DNA of 64,000 nt from Hyphomicrobiales bacterium (GTDB lineage Bacteria; Pseudomonadota; Alphaproteobacteria; Rhizobiales; Rhizobiaceae). Numbering within the stretch: position 1 is the first letter of the stretch; every line of letters begins with the position of its first letter. Below the pieces are notes generated by a model. The model worked only from the letters and a program-made list of their open reading frames with translations. It was not told the origin of the DNA and ran no database searches. Positions 18,440 to 26,991 of this stretch are shown here, in pieces. The position numbers and the translations under genes are program-made. The stretch spans positions 224,820-288,819 of the forward strand of contig UBXG01000006.1 in the NCBI GenBank assembly GCA_900469475.1, read 5' to 3'.

Positions 18440-19108
18440 CTACTGCATCAGCGAATCGGTGTCGCCGGAGCCGGCCAGCACGATCTTGACGATGGCGATG
18501 AAGGTTTCGGCACGGCTTTTGAGGTCCGGGGCTTCGAGAAGCGCCTGCTTTTCAGCCGGATCGAAAGGCGCCATCATCGAGAGCGAATTGACCAGCATCA
18601 TATTGTCGGCCCGCTCGACGCTTTCCCAATCCGCCTCCAGCTTGTTGGCTTCCAGATAGGCCCGGAAGGCTGAAAGCAGTGCGGCGCGGTCGACCGTATC
18701 CTCTTCATGGTGCGACTTGAGGTCGGAGATGAAAGGCGTGATGCGGAAGGTGCGATAGGGCTGGTGCGTGGTGATTTCATCCATCAGCCGGAAACGGCAT
18801 ATGCCGGTCAGCGCGGCGATATAGCGTCCGTCGCCGGTTTCGGCGATGGACGTGATGCGTCCCAGGCAGCCGACATGCGAGAGGTTCGGCGATTCGGCCG
18901 GCTCGGAAAGCGCAGGCTGCACGATGCCGATGAGCCTGTTGCCGGCGATCGCCGCATCGAACATGGCAAGATAGCGCGGCTCGAAGACATTGAGCGGCAA
19001 TTGCGCCCCTGGCAGCAGCAAGGCACCGGACAAAGGAAAGACAGCAACCGATTCGGGCAGATCGCTTGGCTTCAAATATCTGGCATTGCCGACTTGCATC
19101 TCTTCCAT
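18440..19108 (-). CDS. LON-domain (peptidase S16 N-terminal-like) protein
   Basis: A 222-residue protein made only of the Lon substrate-recognition domain: [20 protein letters not shown] then [20 protein letters not shown] and [16 protein letters not shown]. The ATPase and protease parts of Lon are absent. Such stand-alone proteins are common in proteobacteria and of uncertain function, perhaps protein-quality control, which fits the nearby thioredoxin-like chaperone. The start could be 19108 or the ATG at 19099. It is followed after ten bases by the Trm112-like gene. Confidence 0.87.
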   Translation of the reverse strand: MEEMQVGNARYLKPSDLPESVAVFPLSGALLLPGAQLPLNVFEPRYLAMFDAAIAGNRLIGIVQPALSEPAESPNLSHVGCLGRITSIAETGDGRYIAALTGICRFRLMDEITTHQPYRTFRITPFISDLKSHHEEDTVDRAALLSAFRAYLEANKLEADWESVERADNMMLVNSLSMMAPFDPAEKQALLEAPDLKSRAETFIAIVKIVLAGSGDTDSLMQ

Positions 19109-19265
19109 CCCGCTAGAACACCGCGCTGCCGGCCACGGTGGGCCGCACAGGAACGACACACACGCGGTCGCTTCCCATCCCGCGCCACGTCGTCAGACAA
19201 TGTGAGCCCGTCTGCCGAAAACACAAGAGTATTTTAGCCGAGGTGCCGATGCGCCGCGTTCATCT

Positions 19266-19299
19266 AAACAAACGATCGCGCGAAATGTTTCGCACGATC
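19266..19299 (-). terminator. Terminator after the thioredoxin-TPR gene
   Basis: A stem of GATCG and GCGAAA blocks (one internal mismatch) with a two-base loop is followed on the minus strand by GTTTGTTTAG. It lies 27 bp past the stop of the 19326-20300 gene and separates it from the LON-domain gene. Confidence 0.65.
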
Positions 19300-19325
19300 A
19301 CCATCTACATCAGGAAAACAGGCTC

Positions 19326-20300
19326 TTACGAAAATAGAATGGAGGAAAGCTTGCGCCGCGCCGCGATCGTGGCCGGGTCCTTGGCGCCCCACACCTCGAA
19401 GAATTCCAGGAGCTGGCGGCGTGCGCCGTCATCGTCGTAGCTGCGATCCTTGCGCATGACGGTCAGAAGATGCTCGGCCGCCTCTTCGCGCTTGCCTTCG
19501 ACATTGCGGATCTTGGCGAGCTTGATGCGCTGTTCGTGATTGTCGGGATTGGACGCCAGTTCCTGTTCGATCGCCACGGGATCGCCAAGCTTGCGGGCCT
19601 CGTCGATCTGGTCGAGCTTCTTGACCACGGCCTGAATGCCGGCATCGTTGGCGAGGGTCTCCGGCAGATCGGCGAGCGCTTCGCGGGCGCGCTGGCTCTG
19701 GCCGGCTGCGATCATGCATTCCGCCATGCCGGCGAGCGCCTTGGCATTTTCGGGATCCGCTTGCAGCACCGCACCGAAGAGCTCGGCGGCACCATTGACA
19801 TCACCGGCGGCAAGCAGGCCGCTCGCCTCTTCCAGAACAGCGGCTATTTCCGCCGCCTGATCGTCCGCACCGCCCGCTGGGCCGCCGAGACGATCGATGA
19901 ACTGGCGAACCTGGCTCTCGGGAACAGCACCCATGAAACCATCGGCCGGACGGCCGTCGACGAAAGCGATAACGGCCGGGATCGACTGGATGCCGAGCTG
20001 GCCGGCGATCGAGGGATGATCGTCGATGTTCATCTTGACCAGCTTGACGCGCCCCTGGGCTTCAGTGACCACCTTTTCGAGAACCGGCGTCAGCTGCTTG
20101 CACGGGCCGCACCAGGGCGCCCAGAAATCGACCAGCACCGGTTGCCGGCGCGATTCTTCGATAACATCCTTGGCGAAGTTGGCAGTCGTCGTGTCCTTGA
20201 TCGGCGAAGCGCCACCGGCTGCCGGCGCGCCGCCGTAGGATGCCGAGGCCGACATCTGCCCGCCGAAGGAAGCGTTATAGGGATTGTTCGAACCGCTCAT
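19326..20300 (-). CDS. Thioredoxin-TPR co-chaperone (CnoX/YbbN family)
   Basis: A 324-residue protein. A flexible Gly/Ala/Ser-rich N-terminus (1-30) precedes a thioredoxin domain (35-140) with the intact active site FWAPWCGPCK (Cys64, Cys67) and the cis-Pro loop QSIPAVIAF. The remainder is an Ala-rich helical TPR region (AAELFGAVLQADPENAKALA). In E. coli CnoX (YbbN) holds unfolded clients and hands them to GroEL and DnaK; many alphaproteobacterial versions keep the redox cysteines, as here. Confidence 0.92.
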   Translation of the reverse strand: MSGSNNPYNASFGGQMSASASYGGAPAAGGASPIKDTTTANFAKDVIEESRRQPVLVDFWAPWCGPCKQLTPVLEKVVTEAQGRVKLVKMNIDDHPSIAGQLGIQSIPAVIAFVDGRPADGFMGAVPESQVRQFIDRLGGPAGGADDQAAEIAAVLEEASGLLAAGDVNGAAELFGAVLQADPENAKALAGMAECMIAAGQSQRAREALADLPETLANDAGIQAVVKKLDQIDEARKLGDPVAIEQELASNPDNHEQRIKLAKIRNVEGKREEAAEHLLTVMRKDRSYDDDGARRQLLEFFEVWGAKDPATIAARRKLSSILFS

Positions 20301-20459
20301 GAGTGTCTCCCGCCTGCCGGCATCCTTGATTTTGTGAGAAGCATGATCTCCAGACGAGACGACGAGGTTCGCCTGCCAGCACGCTCCATGAAGTGGCCAA
20401 AGCGACCGGACAATCCGAAGAGAAGCCGACCGCTATAATCTTAGCGCTAAAATCGTACG

Positions 20460-20969
20460 TTAGCTCGTCACTTTCAAGACTAGCGGCGTATGACCCGTCG
20501 CCTCCATGAAGCGCAGGAGATCGCCGCTGGCAATCGACGTCGTCGCATCGTTCGACAGAGGATGGCAGTTGACGATGTCATGCGCCATCAAATCGGCATC
20601 GAGGACGAAGGTAACGTTGTTGGCGACGTCGTTGATCGCACCGAAGGCCGTAACCGAGCCCGGAATGACGCCGAGATATTCCATCAGCTTTTCCGGCTTG
20701 CCGAAGGACACCTTGCTCGCCGCACCGATCTGGGTGTGAACGGTCTTCAGATCGACGATCGCATTCTCCTCGACGGTCAGCAGGAAGAAATTGTCCTTCT
20801 TGTCCTTCACGAACAGGTTCTTCGTATGGCCGCCCGGAATCTCGTCGCGCAGCGATACCGATTCGGCGACGGTGAAGACTGGAGCATGGTCCTTGGTCGT
20901 ATGGCCAATGCCGAGCTCGTCCAGGAATCGGAAAAGATCGTCGCGGGTTTTCGGGCTGGTCTCGGTCAT
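20460..20969 (-). CDS. Prolyl-tRNA deacylase (PrdX/YbaK-like editing domain)
   Basis: A 169-residue cytoplasmic editing protein. Motifs include HAPVFTVAESVSLRDEIPGG, HTKNLFVKDKKDNFFLLTV (catalytic-pocket Lys) and GSVTAFGAINDVANNVTFVL, all characteristic of the ProX-type trans-editing factors that hydrolyse Ala-tRNA(Pro). The ATG at 20969 (MTETSPKTRDDL) is preferred over 21014 because homology begins there. It is upstream of and co-directional with the thioredoxin-TPR gene, 160 bp apart. Confidence 0.88.
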   Translation of the reverse strand: MTETSPKTRDDLFRFLDELGIGHTTKDHAPVFTVAESVSLRDEIPGGHTKNLFVKDKKDNFFLLTVEENAIVDLKTVHTQIGAASKVSFGKPEKLMEYLGVIPGSVTAFGAINDVANNVTFVLDADLMAHDIVNCHPLSNDATTSIASGDLLRFMEATGHTPLVLKVTS

Positions 20970-21213
20970 GACGTCTCGCAATGAAAAATGGTTCGCCCCT
21001 GATACGTCGCTCACAATTTCATTGCAATCTTCGAGACGACAAAGCCCGGCGTTTCCGGGCTTTCCGAGAGCTTATGGAAAGAAGATGCATTTTTTCTTCG
21101 CGAACTCGTCATTTCCCTGTTGCATTTGAAAAATGGTTAGGCCATATAGCGCCCGTCGCCGCAAGACGACGCCCAGCGGTCCAACACACTACCCCGGATC
21201 GCGACGGGAATGA

Positions 21214-21288
21214 GCGGGTGTAGCTCAGGGGTAGAGCACAACCTTGCCAAGGTTGGGGTCGAGGGTTCGAATCCCTTCGCCCGCTCCA
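21214..21288 (+). tRNA. tRNA-Gly (GCC anticodon)
   Basis: A 75-nt cloverleaf: acceptor arms GCGGGTG and CGCCCGC with one G-T pair, D-loop TAGCTCAGGGGTAGAGCA, anticodon arm AACCTTGCCAAGGTT with GCC in the loop, T-arm GAGGGTTCGAATCCCTT, discriminator T and an encoded CCA. It reads GGC and GGT glycine codons. Confidence 0.97.
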
Positions 21289-21488
21289 GTTTTCCAGATT
21301 TTCCTCCGAAGAGAAAAAGTCACGGCTCAGGCCGAGGCTGGTATTTTGCCGAAAAGGCGAGTTTCCTTATTCCCGTTTCCGTTCCTTGCATCTATGCCTT
21401 GCCCACGCGCGAAGGGTCTCAAATCAGTCTCATTTGACGTTCAGGTCTGCGCATCGGATAGACCGGACGAAACGCGGTAGCTGCTCGC

Positions 21489-22139
21489 ATGAAAAGCATG
21501 AAAACAAAGATTTCCCTGCTGATTGCGATACTGTCGCTTCTACCCATTCCCGCATTTGCCCATCCGCATATCTTCATCGACGCCAAATTCGAGGTCGTCT
21601 CGGCACCCGATGGCTCCATCAGCGAGCTGCGCAACGTCTGGAGCTTCGACGAGGTGTTTACCTCTTCCGTGCTCATGGATTACGGCAAGAGCGGCGACCA
21701 AGTGTTGAGCGCGAGCGAGCTCAAGGCGGTGGGAAAGACGGTCCGGGATTCGCTGGCGCAATATGGTTACTATACGAACGTCACCAGCAACGGCAAAGCG
21801 GTACCGATGGCCAAACCGGACGCGGTTGAGGCCAATTACAAGGATGGTTCGCTGACGCTGACCTTTTCGCTGAAGCCCGAGCAGAAGACTTTCCTCAAGG
21901 GAACCACCATCTTCGGCATCTACGACAAGACGCTCTATACGGCCGTCGATTTCGCCACCGACAACGATTTGACCACGTCGGGGCCGGCTTTAGGCCGCTG
22001 CAAGCGCAAGGTGATCAGGCCCAACCCGAAGGAAGTCATGGCGGAAAACCAGGCCGCGCTGACCAGCATGTTCTTCAGTGACCCGAAGGGCACGGACTAC
22101 TCGCTGCTCGTGGCCACACGGCTCGAAGTCCAGTGCTGA
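21489..22139 (+). CDS. DUF1007-family periplasmic protein
   Basis: A 216-residue secreted protein. The signal peptide (LLIAILSLLPIPAFA) ends just before HPHIFIDAKFEV, the His-rich mature start that defines the DUF1007 family. These proteins usually sit next to nickel/cobalt or zinc exporters and are thought to help with metals; here no such transporter follows, so it is an orphan copy. An alternative start is the ATG at 21498. The metal role is family knowledge and inference, not shown here. Confidence 0.85.
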   Translation: MKSMKTKISLLIAILSLLPIPAFAHPHIFIDAKFEVVSAPDGSISELRNVWSFDEVFTSSVLMDYGKSGDQVLSASELKAVGKTVRDSLAQYGYYTNVTSNGKAVPMAKPDAVEANYKDGSLTLTFSLKPEQKTFLKGTTIFGIYDKTLYTAVDFATDNDLTTSGPALGRCKRKVIRPNPKEVMAENQAALTSMFFSDPKGTDYSLLVATRLEVQC

Positions 22140-22159
22140 TCCCGTAAGGACATCTTACC

Positions 22160-22951
22160 TCACTTGAAAGACAGGTCATCGTCTGCGGCAGACCTCTTTC
22201 CCCTTGGCCCAGGCGATATGTAGCGGCGGGCGATGAGCCAGCAGGCGAGCGCCCAGGTCGCGCCGGCGCACCAGCCGCCGAGAACGTCGGTCGGATAATG
22301 CACGCCGAGATAGACCCGGCTCGCGCCGATCATCAATGTCAGCAGGATGCCGGCCGCGACGATGAAGACGCGCGTCGAACGATAGGTCCGCGTGCCTGAG
22401 ATCAGCGCGGCAAGGGTCAGATAGGTCACGGCCGAAACCATCGCATGGCCGCTTGGAAAACTCAGATCCTGCACCTCGACCAGATGCGGCACGATATCCG
22501 GACGCGCCCGCGCGACGCCGATCTTCAATGCCGTGCTCAATGCCCATCCGCCCAGGACCGAAGCGAGGATGAAAATGGCGATGGAGCGCTGCCGGTCGAG
22601 AAGCAGATAGATCGTCACGAGCGCCGTCATCAGCGCGAGCACCGTCGTCCCGCCGAGGCTGGTAATGTCCTTGACGGCATGGGTGAGCCATCCCGGCCCG
22701 ATCGGCATGGCAAAGTTCCCGGGCTGACGAAGCGCCAGCAATATCGCCTCGTCGAACCCCTTCGTGCTGCCTTCGAGTACCTCTCCTGTGAGATAGATGA
22801 ACAGAAGAATGCCGCCCGAAAGCGCGGCGAACATCACGAGGAGCAAGGGCTCGTAGCGGTTCAACCATCCAGGAATGCCCGATGTGCCGAATGGCCGATC
22901 CTTCATGCGCTGAAACCTGCCTTGAGTGCTCTCATATCGTTCGTCCACCAT
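22160..22951 (-). CDS. PAP2-family membrane phosphatase
   Basis: A 263-residue inner-membrane protein with about six helices. The three acid-phosphatase motifs are intact: KIGVARARP, the PSGH block LSFPSGHAMVSA, and SRVYLGVHYPTDVLGG with the catalytic His. Relatives dephosphorylate phosphatidic acid, phosphatidylglycerophosphate, undecaprenyl diphosphate or lipid A at the periplasmic face; which one is not decidable. The alternative start at 22906 (MKDRPFG) would shorten it by 15 residues. Confidence 0.9.
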   Translation of the reverse strand: MVDERYESTQGRFQRMKDRPFGTSGIPGWLNRYEPLLLVMFAALSGGILLFIYLTGEVLEGSTKGFDEAILLALRQPGNFAMPIGPGWLTHAVKDITSLGGTTVLALMTALVTIYLLLDRQRSIAIFILASVLGGWALSTALKIGVARARPDIVPHLVEVQDLSFPSGHAMVSAVTYLTLAALISGTRTYRSTRVFIVAAGILLTLMIGASRVYLGVHYPTDVLGGWCAGATWALACWLIARRYISPGPRGKRSAADDDLSFK

Positions 22952-23288
22952 CGAAGCCTGATATTGGACAAAGCCTATCTAGGAACAAAACGCGCGGCTT
23001 CCAACCGATCAAAGCCGCGATGATATATTCGGCGGCGCATGCGCTTCAGGTTCGTGAAATAAAACCTCTCTATCTTGACGGGAATTGTCGCAGGCACGGC
23101 GGCAGCCACGACAGGATGTGGCCTGCTTCGCTTTCTGCCGAAGGATGGTCGATGGGGGCGTTAGCAATACAGAAGCGTTCAGGCTGGTGGTCAGGCGCCA
23201 TGTCTGCCGTCAAACTTTCTACTGTTTTCCAAGCCGCGAGCTGTGCTACTAGAGCTGCAGGGGCGATCAGGCATCAGGTGTTTTCAGA
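22952..23288. other. Intergenic region between PAP2 and MipA-type genes
   Basis: About 337 bp without a supportable gene. It must contain promoters for both divergent neighbours, but I see no convincing -35/-10 pair, repeat or small RNA signature. A plus-strand open frame covering most of it lacks homology or a ribosome-binding site and is not called. Confidence 0.5.
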
Positions 23289-24137
23289 GTGTTAAATGTT
23301 GGGACATCTTTTTCCGCCCGGCCGTCTGTGCTGGCCGGAACGGGACTGCTGGCAGCGTTCATAGTCGGTATGTTCCCGGCCTCATCCAGAGCGGACGATA
23401 CTCCTAAATCCTCAGCTGAGACCTGGGTCGTCACGCTTGGTGCGACGGTTGAATATGGCCCGAGCTATGAGGGATCGAAGCATTATACCTTCGGCGCCCT
23501 GCCCTCATTCGACATCCATCGTTTGGGTGAGGCGCAGGAATACAGCGCGCCTGACGATAATTTCGATTATCAGCTCTTCGATCTCGGCGGCGTCGAAATC
23601 GGCCCGGTTGTGGGGCTGCGGGACGACCGCTTCGACATCAACGATCTGCACCTGCAAAGCCAGCGCAGGGTCCGCTGGAATTTCGATGCGGGCGGCTTCG
23701 CCCAATATTGGCTGATGGACAATCGGCTCCGGTTCCGCACGGAAATACGCCAGTCGCTTTGGGGCGGCGATGGTCTGGTGGGCGATTTTGCCCTCGACTG
23801 GTTCCAGCCGCTCGGAGACAAATGGCTCCTGTCCGCCGGCCCTCGCCTGTCGATGGCAAATTCAGTCTATATGCGCACCAACTTCGGCATCTCGGAGAGT
23901 GAAGCTGCGAGACATGGCCATATCAATGCCTTCGATGCCGGTGCCGGCGTGAAATCGGTCGGCTTCACCGTGGCGGCGACCTATACGATCTCGCCGGAAT
24001 GGAGCGTGCAGGTCTATGGGAAATATAACCGCCTGGTTGGCGATGCAGCCGACAGCCCGATCACCTCGCGCTTCGGCTCACCCGACCAGAACATCATTGG
24101 CTTCACGCTGAACAGAACCTTCAACGTCAAGTTTTGA
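23289..24137 (+). CDS. MipA/OmpV-family outer-membrane protein
   Basis: A 282-residue beta-barrel protein with a GTG start. A signal peptide (GLLAAFIVGMFPASSRADD) is followed by strands typical of MipA/OmpV (VTLGATVEYGPSYEGSKHYT, and WLLSAGPRLSMANSVYM) and a terminal NRTFNVKF ending in Phe, the outer-membrane insertion signal. In E. coli MipA is a scaffold for peptidoglycan enzymes; in other bacteria relatives are porin-like or adhesive. Its last 60 bp overlap the 3' end of the convergent cfa gene. Confidence 0.87.
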   Translation: MLNVGTSFSARPSVLAGTGLLAAFIVGMFPASSRADDTPKSSAETWVVTLGATVEYGPSYEGSKHYTFGALPSFDIHRLGEAQEYSAPDDNFDYQLFDLGGVEIGPVVGLRDDRFDINDLHLQSQRRVRWNFDAGGFAQYWLMDNRLRFRTEIRQSLWGGDGLVGDFALDWFQPLGDKWLLSAGPRLSMANSVYMRTNFGISESEAARHGHINAFDAGAGVKSVGFTVAATYTISPEWSVQVYGKYNRLVGDAADSPITSRFGSPDQNIIGFTLNRTFNVKF

Positions 24138-25418
24138 AGCGCTCTTCGCCTCATTCTCGGCGATATAGTTGCGCGTCAGCGGAATGATGTCATTTCGCTT
24201 GGCGATCTGGATCTGGAAGACGACGAGATCCTCGTAGCGGAAGGCGGCCTCCGCCGTCGAAAGATAATATTCCCACATGCGGCAGAAGCGCTCGTCATAG
24301 AGCTTGGCGGCGTCGTCCCAACGCGCCATGAAACGCTCCCGCCACGCCTCCAGCGTCTTGGCATAATGCAGCCGCAGCACCTCGACATCGGTGATGGCAA
24401 GCCCCGCCGCCTCGATCTCCGGAACGATCTCGGACAGCGCCGGAATATAGCCGCCCGGAAAGATGTATTTGTCGAGCCAGGGCGTCGTGAAGCCGGGCGT
24501 CGCCGAACAGCCGATGGTGTGCAGCACCATGATGCCGTCATCCTCGAGCAGTTCAGCGCATTTGCGGAAGAAGGTGCGATAAGACGCCAGCCCGACATGC
24601 TCGAACATACCGACGGAAACGATCCTGTCGAAGCGGCCGGTCAAGCTGCGGTAGTCCCTCAGCGCGAACTGAACCTCTGCCGGCGTTCCGCCCGCCCTGT
24701 CGGCAACGCGTTTCGAGGCATACTCATGCTGTTCTTCCGACAGGGTCACGCCGAGCACGTAACCGCCCGGCGCATGTTCGGCCATATGCAGCGCGAGGCC
24801 GCCCCAGCCGCAGCCGATGTCGAGGATGCTGTTGTTCGGTTCGATCAAAAGCTTAGCGGCGAGATGCCGCTTCTTGGCAATCTGCGCATCGTCAAGCGAT
24901 TGATCTGCATGCTCGAAATAGGCGCAGGAATATTGCCGGTCCGGATCGAGGAAGAGTTCGTAAAGCCTACCGTCGAGATCGTAGTGATGCGCGACATTCG
25001 CTTTCGATCGCCCCGGTAGGTTGCGATGGCGGAAAATCCGCAGCTTCGTCCTGATATGATCGATGATGCGGGCAATGAGCGGGTGGGTACTGTTCTGCCC
25101 TTCGCGCAGCATCATCGCCACAAAATCGTAGAGCGTACCCTGCTCCACGATGAAGCGGCCATCCATAAAGAGCTCGCCAAGCCGCTTATCGGCATCGATG
25201 AGGAGCGCCCATTCGGCGCGGTCGTCGGTGAAACGGACACGGACCGGCTTGCCGGTGCCGTCGCCAAAGGTCAGCACACGGCCGCTGGCCGTGGTCACGG
25301 TCAATGCGCCGCGCGTCACGATCGAAGACAGCGCGCGCTTCACGCACCAGTCTACGACGCCGGAGAAAAGGACATTGCTCTTACCCTTAGAGCGGTTTTC
25401 AGCTGGAGAACCGGTCAT
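24078..25418 (-). CDS. cfa: Cyclopropane-fatty-acyl-phospholipid synthase
   Basis: A 446-residue SAM-dependent enzyme that adds a methylene bridge to cis double bonds of membrane phospholipid acyl chains. An N-terminal lipid-binding domain (about 20-120) precedes the methyltransferase fold with SILDIGCGWGGLALHMAEHA (SAM motif), VGMFEHVGLASYRTFF and HTIGCSATPGFTTPWLDKYI, all family signatures. Its ATG shares an ATGA overlap with the stop of the half-size DMT gene, so it is the translationally coupled last gene of the nine-gene operon. Its 3' end overlaps mipA by 60 bp. CFA synthases are associated with acid and stationary-phase adaptation in rhizobia and other bacteria. Confidence 0.93.
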   Translation of the reverse strand: MTGSPAENRSKGKSNVLFSGVVDWCVKRALSSIVTRGALTVTTASGRVLTFGDGTGKPVRVRFTDDRAEWALLIDADKRLGELFMDGRFIVEQGTLYDFVAMMLREGQNSTHPLIARIIDHIRTKLRIFRHRNLPGRSKANVAHHYDLDGRLYELFLDPDRQYSCAYFEHADQSLDDAQIAKKRHLAAKLLIEPNNSILDIGCGWGGLALHMAEHAPGGYVLGVTLSEEQHEYASKRVADRAGGTPAEVQFALRDYRSLTGRFDRIVSVGMFEHVGLASYRTFFRKCAELLEDDGIMVLHTIGCSATPGFTTPWLDKYIFPGGYIPALSEIVPEIEAAGLAITDVEVLRLHYAKTLEAWRERFMARWDDAAKLYDERFCRMWEYYLSTAEAAFRYEDLVVFQIQIAKRNDIIPLTRNYIAENEAKSASKLDVEGSVQREANDVLVG

Positions 25419-25843
25419 CTTCCATCCTTACCGGCGCTGCTGCGCAGCCCGTCATGCTTGACATGCCAATCGTCACGCTCTTCCGGCGCCGCGTTGGCTC
25501 CGGCGATCAACCAGACGCCCAGGAGGATCAATCCGCTGCCGACCACCTGCAGGGCGACGACACGCTCGCCGAAGACGAACCAGCCTGTCGCGATGATCAG
25601 CACGTAGCTAATGCCGGAAAGCGGGAAGGCGCGGCTGAGATCGAGTTCGGCAAGCACGTTCATCCAGATGAAGAAGGTCACGATCTCGACGGCGATGGCT
25701 GCCAATATCCAGTAGGAGGAGAGCGCTTGCCACAGCCAGCTTTCCGCGTCCCCAGCGTTCATCTGCTCGGCTCCGAGCTTGATGAAGAATTGGAACAGGG
25801 TATTCAGCACCGGCACGGCAAGCCAGGAAAGACGCATCGGCAT
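25415..25843 (-). CDS. Half-size DMT (EamA/SMR-like) membrane subunit B
   Basis: A 142-residue protein with four predicted helices (SWLAVPVLNTLFQFFIKLGA, SYWILAAIAVEIVTFFIWMN, FPLSGISYVLIIATGWFVFG, VGSGLILLGVWLIAGA) and a hydrophilic tail. This is half an EamA transporter, the size of EmrE or ArnE/ArnF, and must dimerise. A second half-size subunit is at 28646 in the same operon. Start and stop of adjacent genes overlap (TAATG with the acyltransferase gene, ATGA with cfa). A flippase role is inferred. Confidence 0.82.
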   Translation of the reverse strand: MPMRLSWLAVPVLNTLFQFFIKLGAEQMNAGDAESWLWQALSSYWILAAIAVEIVTFFIWMNVLAELDLSRAFPLSGISYVLIIATGWFVFGERVVALQVVGSGLILLGVWLIAGANAAPEERDDWHVKHDGLRSSAGKDGR

Positions 25844-26991
25844 TACACATCCGCCTCATCTGTCGAGAACAGCGGCGATACCAGGCGCAACAGTCCCTGA
25901 AGGAAAGGATTGCGATGGCGGAAATACATCGCATTGGCCGTCAGCTTGCTGCCGAGCCGCACCTTGTTTTCATAATAGGCCTGACCGCTCTGGTACCGGC
26001 TCAAGCCATTATCGAGGCAATAGCGCAGATTGGTGAACCAGCTCAGGAAATAGAGATTGTAGGGCCGGCCCTTTTCGCCATCCATGCAGAAGAACTTGTC
26101 GATCGCCACGCGCTCGTCATGGACGATCAGATTGGCGGCCATGAGCTTGTCTTCGACAAAATAGAAGGCGCAGAACGAGCGGCCGCTCATCCGGTCGAGA
26201 ATGCCCTGGAAATAGGCGGGCGTCAGTTCTTCGAACTGCCATTCGCTGCGATTGCGTGTGTCGTGATAGAGCGCCATGACCTCAGGCAGGAATTCGCCGA
26301 AATCCGTCCGGATCTCGACCCTGACCTGTTCAAAGGATTTTATCTTGCGGCGCATGTCCTTGCGCGTGCCGGACGAAAGCCTGGCGAGATATTCGTCGAC
26401 AGTCTTGAAATCGATATCGAGCCAGGCCGTCGGAAGGCCGCCGATCGTGGCATAGCCGCGCGCGGCAAACAGCGCACCGAATTCGGCCGATGTCGGCTCC
26501 GGAATATCCTTAAGGCCGATCAGCCCGCAATGCTCGGCCGCGGCGACCTGCTCGAAAAAGGACAGCATCTCGGCCAGCAAAACACCGCGTCGCTCGCCAT
26601 CGACGTCGGGATGAAAGCCGATCGCCCCCGTTTCCGTGCAGGGTGAACCCAGGCAGGCAAGGCGCAGCTTCAGGAACTTCGGAAAATAGCGCTGGACCTT
26701 GCGCATGGACCGGCGCAGGAAGCCTTCCTCCAGCGTGGTATCGAGGGCATAAAGGCAGAGAAAGGCCGGCATGGCTGCGCTGACCCGTCCGCCTTCCGTG
26801 ACGGTGATGTAGCGCCATTCAAACCCTTCGAGACCGGCCTCCTCGATCGCCAGTAGGCAATCATAGTCCTCGACCTGACCCGGGAAACACGCATTCCAGG
26901 CATCGCGGCCGATGGCGCGGATGCTGACATGAACTTCGGCCACCGGATCGCCCATCGGCTGCGGCGGGACTTTAAGCAGCGGCTGCGACAT
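25843..26991 (-). CDS. FemAB/GNAT-fold acyltransferase (COG3146-like)
   Basis: A 382-residue protein of the peptidogalycan-biosynthesis-like family with a double GNAT fold. Blocks include AIGRDAWNACFPG near the N-terminus, GLIGLKDIPEPTSAEF mid-protein, TAWLDIDFKTVDEYLARLSS, RKDMRRKIKSF, and the C-terminal YQSGQAYYENKVRLGSKLTA, close to the family's conserved end. Such proteins are expected to transfer an acyl or aminoacyl group to an amine, but no substrate has been proven for the family. The ATG at 26991 overlaps the upstream hydrolase stop by 20 bp; an in-frame start at 27051 would lie deeper inside that gene. Confidence 0.8.
   Translation of the reverse strand: MSQPLLKVPPQPMGDPVAEVHVSIRAIGRDAWNACFPGQVEDYDCLLAIEEAGLEGFEWRYITVTEGGRVSAAMPAFLCLYALDTTLEEGFLRRSMRKVQRYFPKFLKLRLACLGSPCTETGAIGFHPDVDGERRGVLLAEMLSFFEQVAAAEHCGLIGLKDIPEPTSAEFGALFAARGYATIGGLPTAWLDIDFKTVDEYLARLSSGTRKDMRRKIKSFEQVRVEIRTDFGEFLPEVMALYHDTRNRSEWQFEELTPAYFQGILDRMSGRSFCAFYFVEDKLMAANLIVHDERVAIDKFFCMDGEKGRPYNLYFLSWFTNLRYCLDNGLSRYQSGQAYYENKVRLGSKLTANAMYFRHRNPFLQGLLRLVSPLFSTDEADV

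Noticed and set aside
22882..23295. Plus-strand open frame between the PAP2 and MipA genes
   Set aside because: Overlaps the PAP2 gene, lacks a ribosome-binding site and shows no protein-like pattern.
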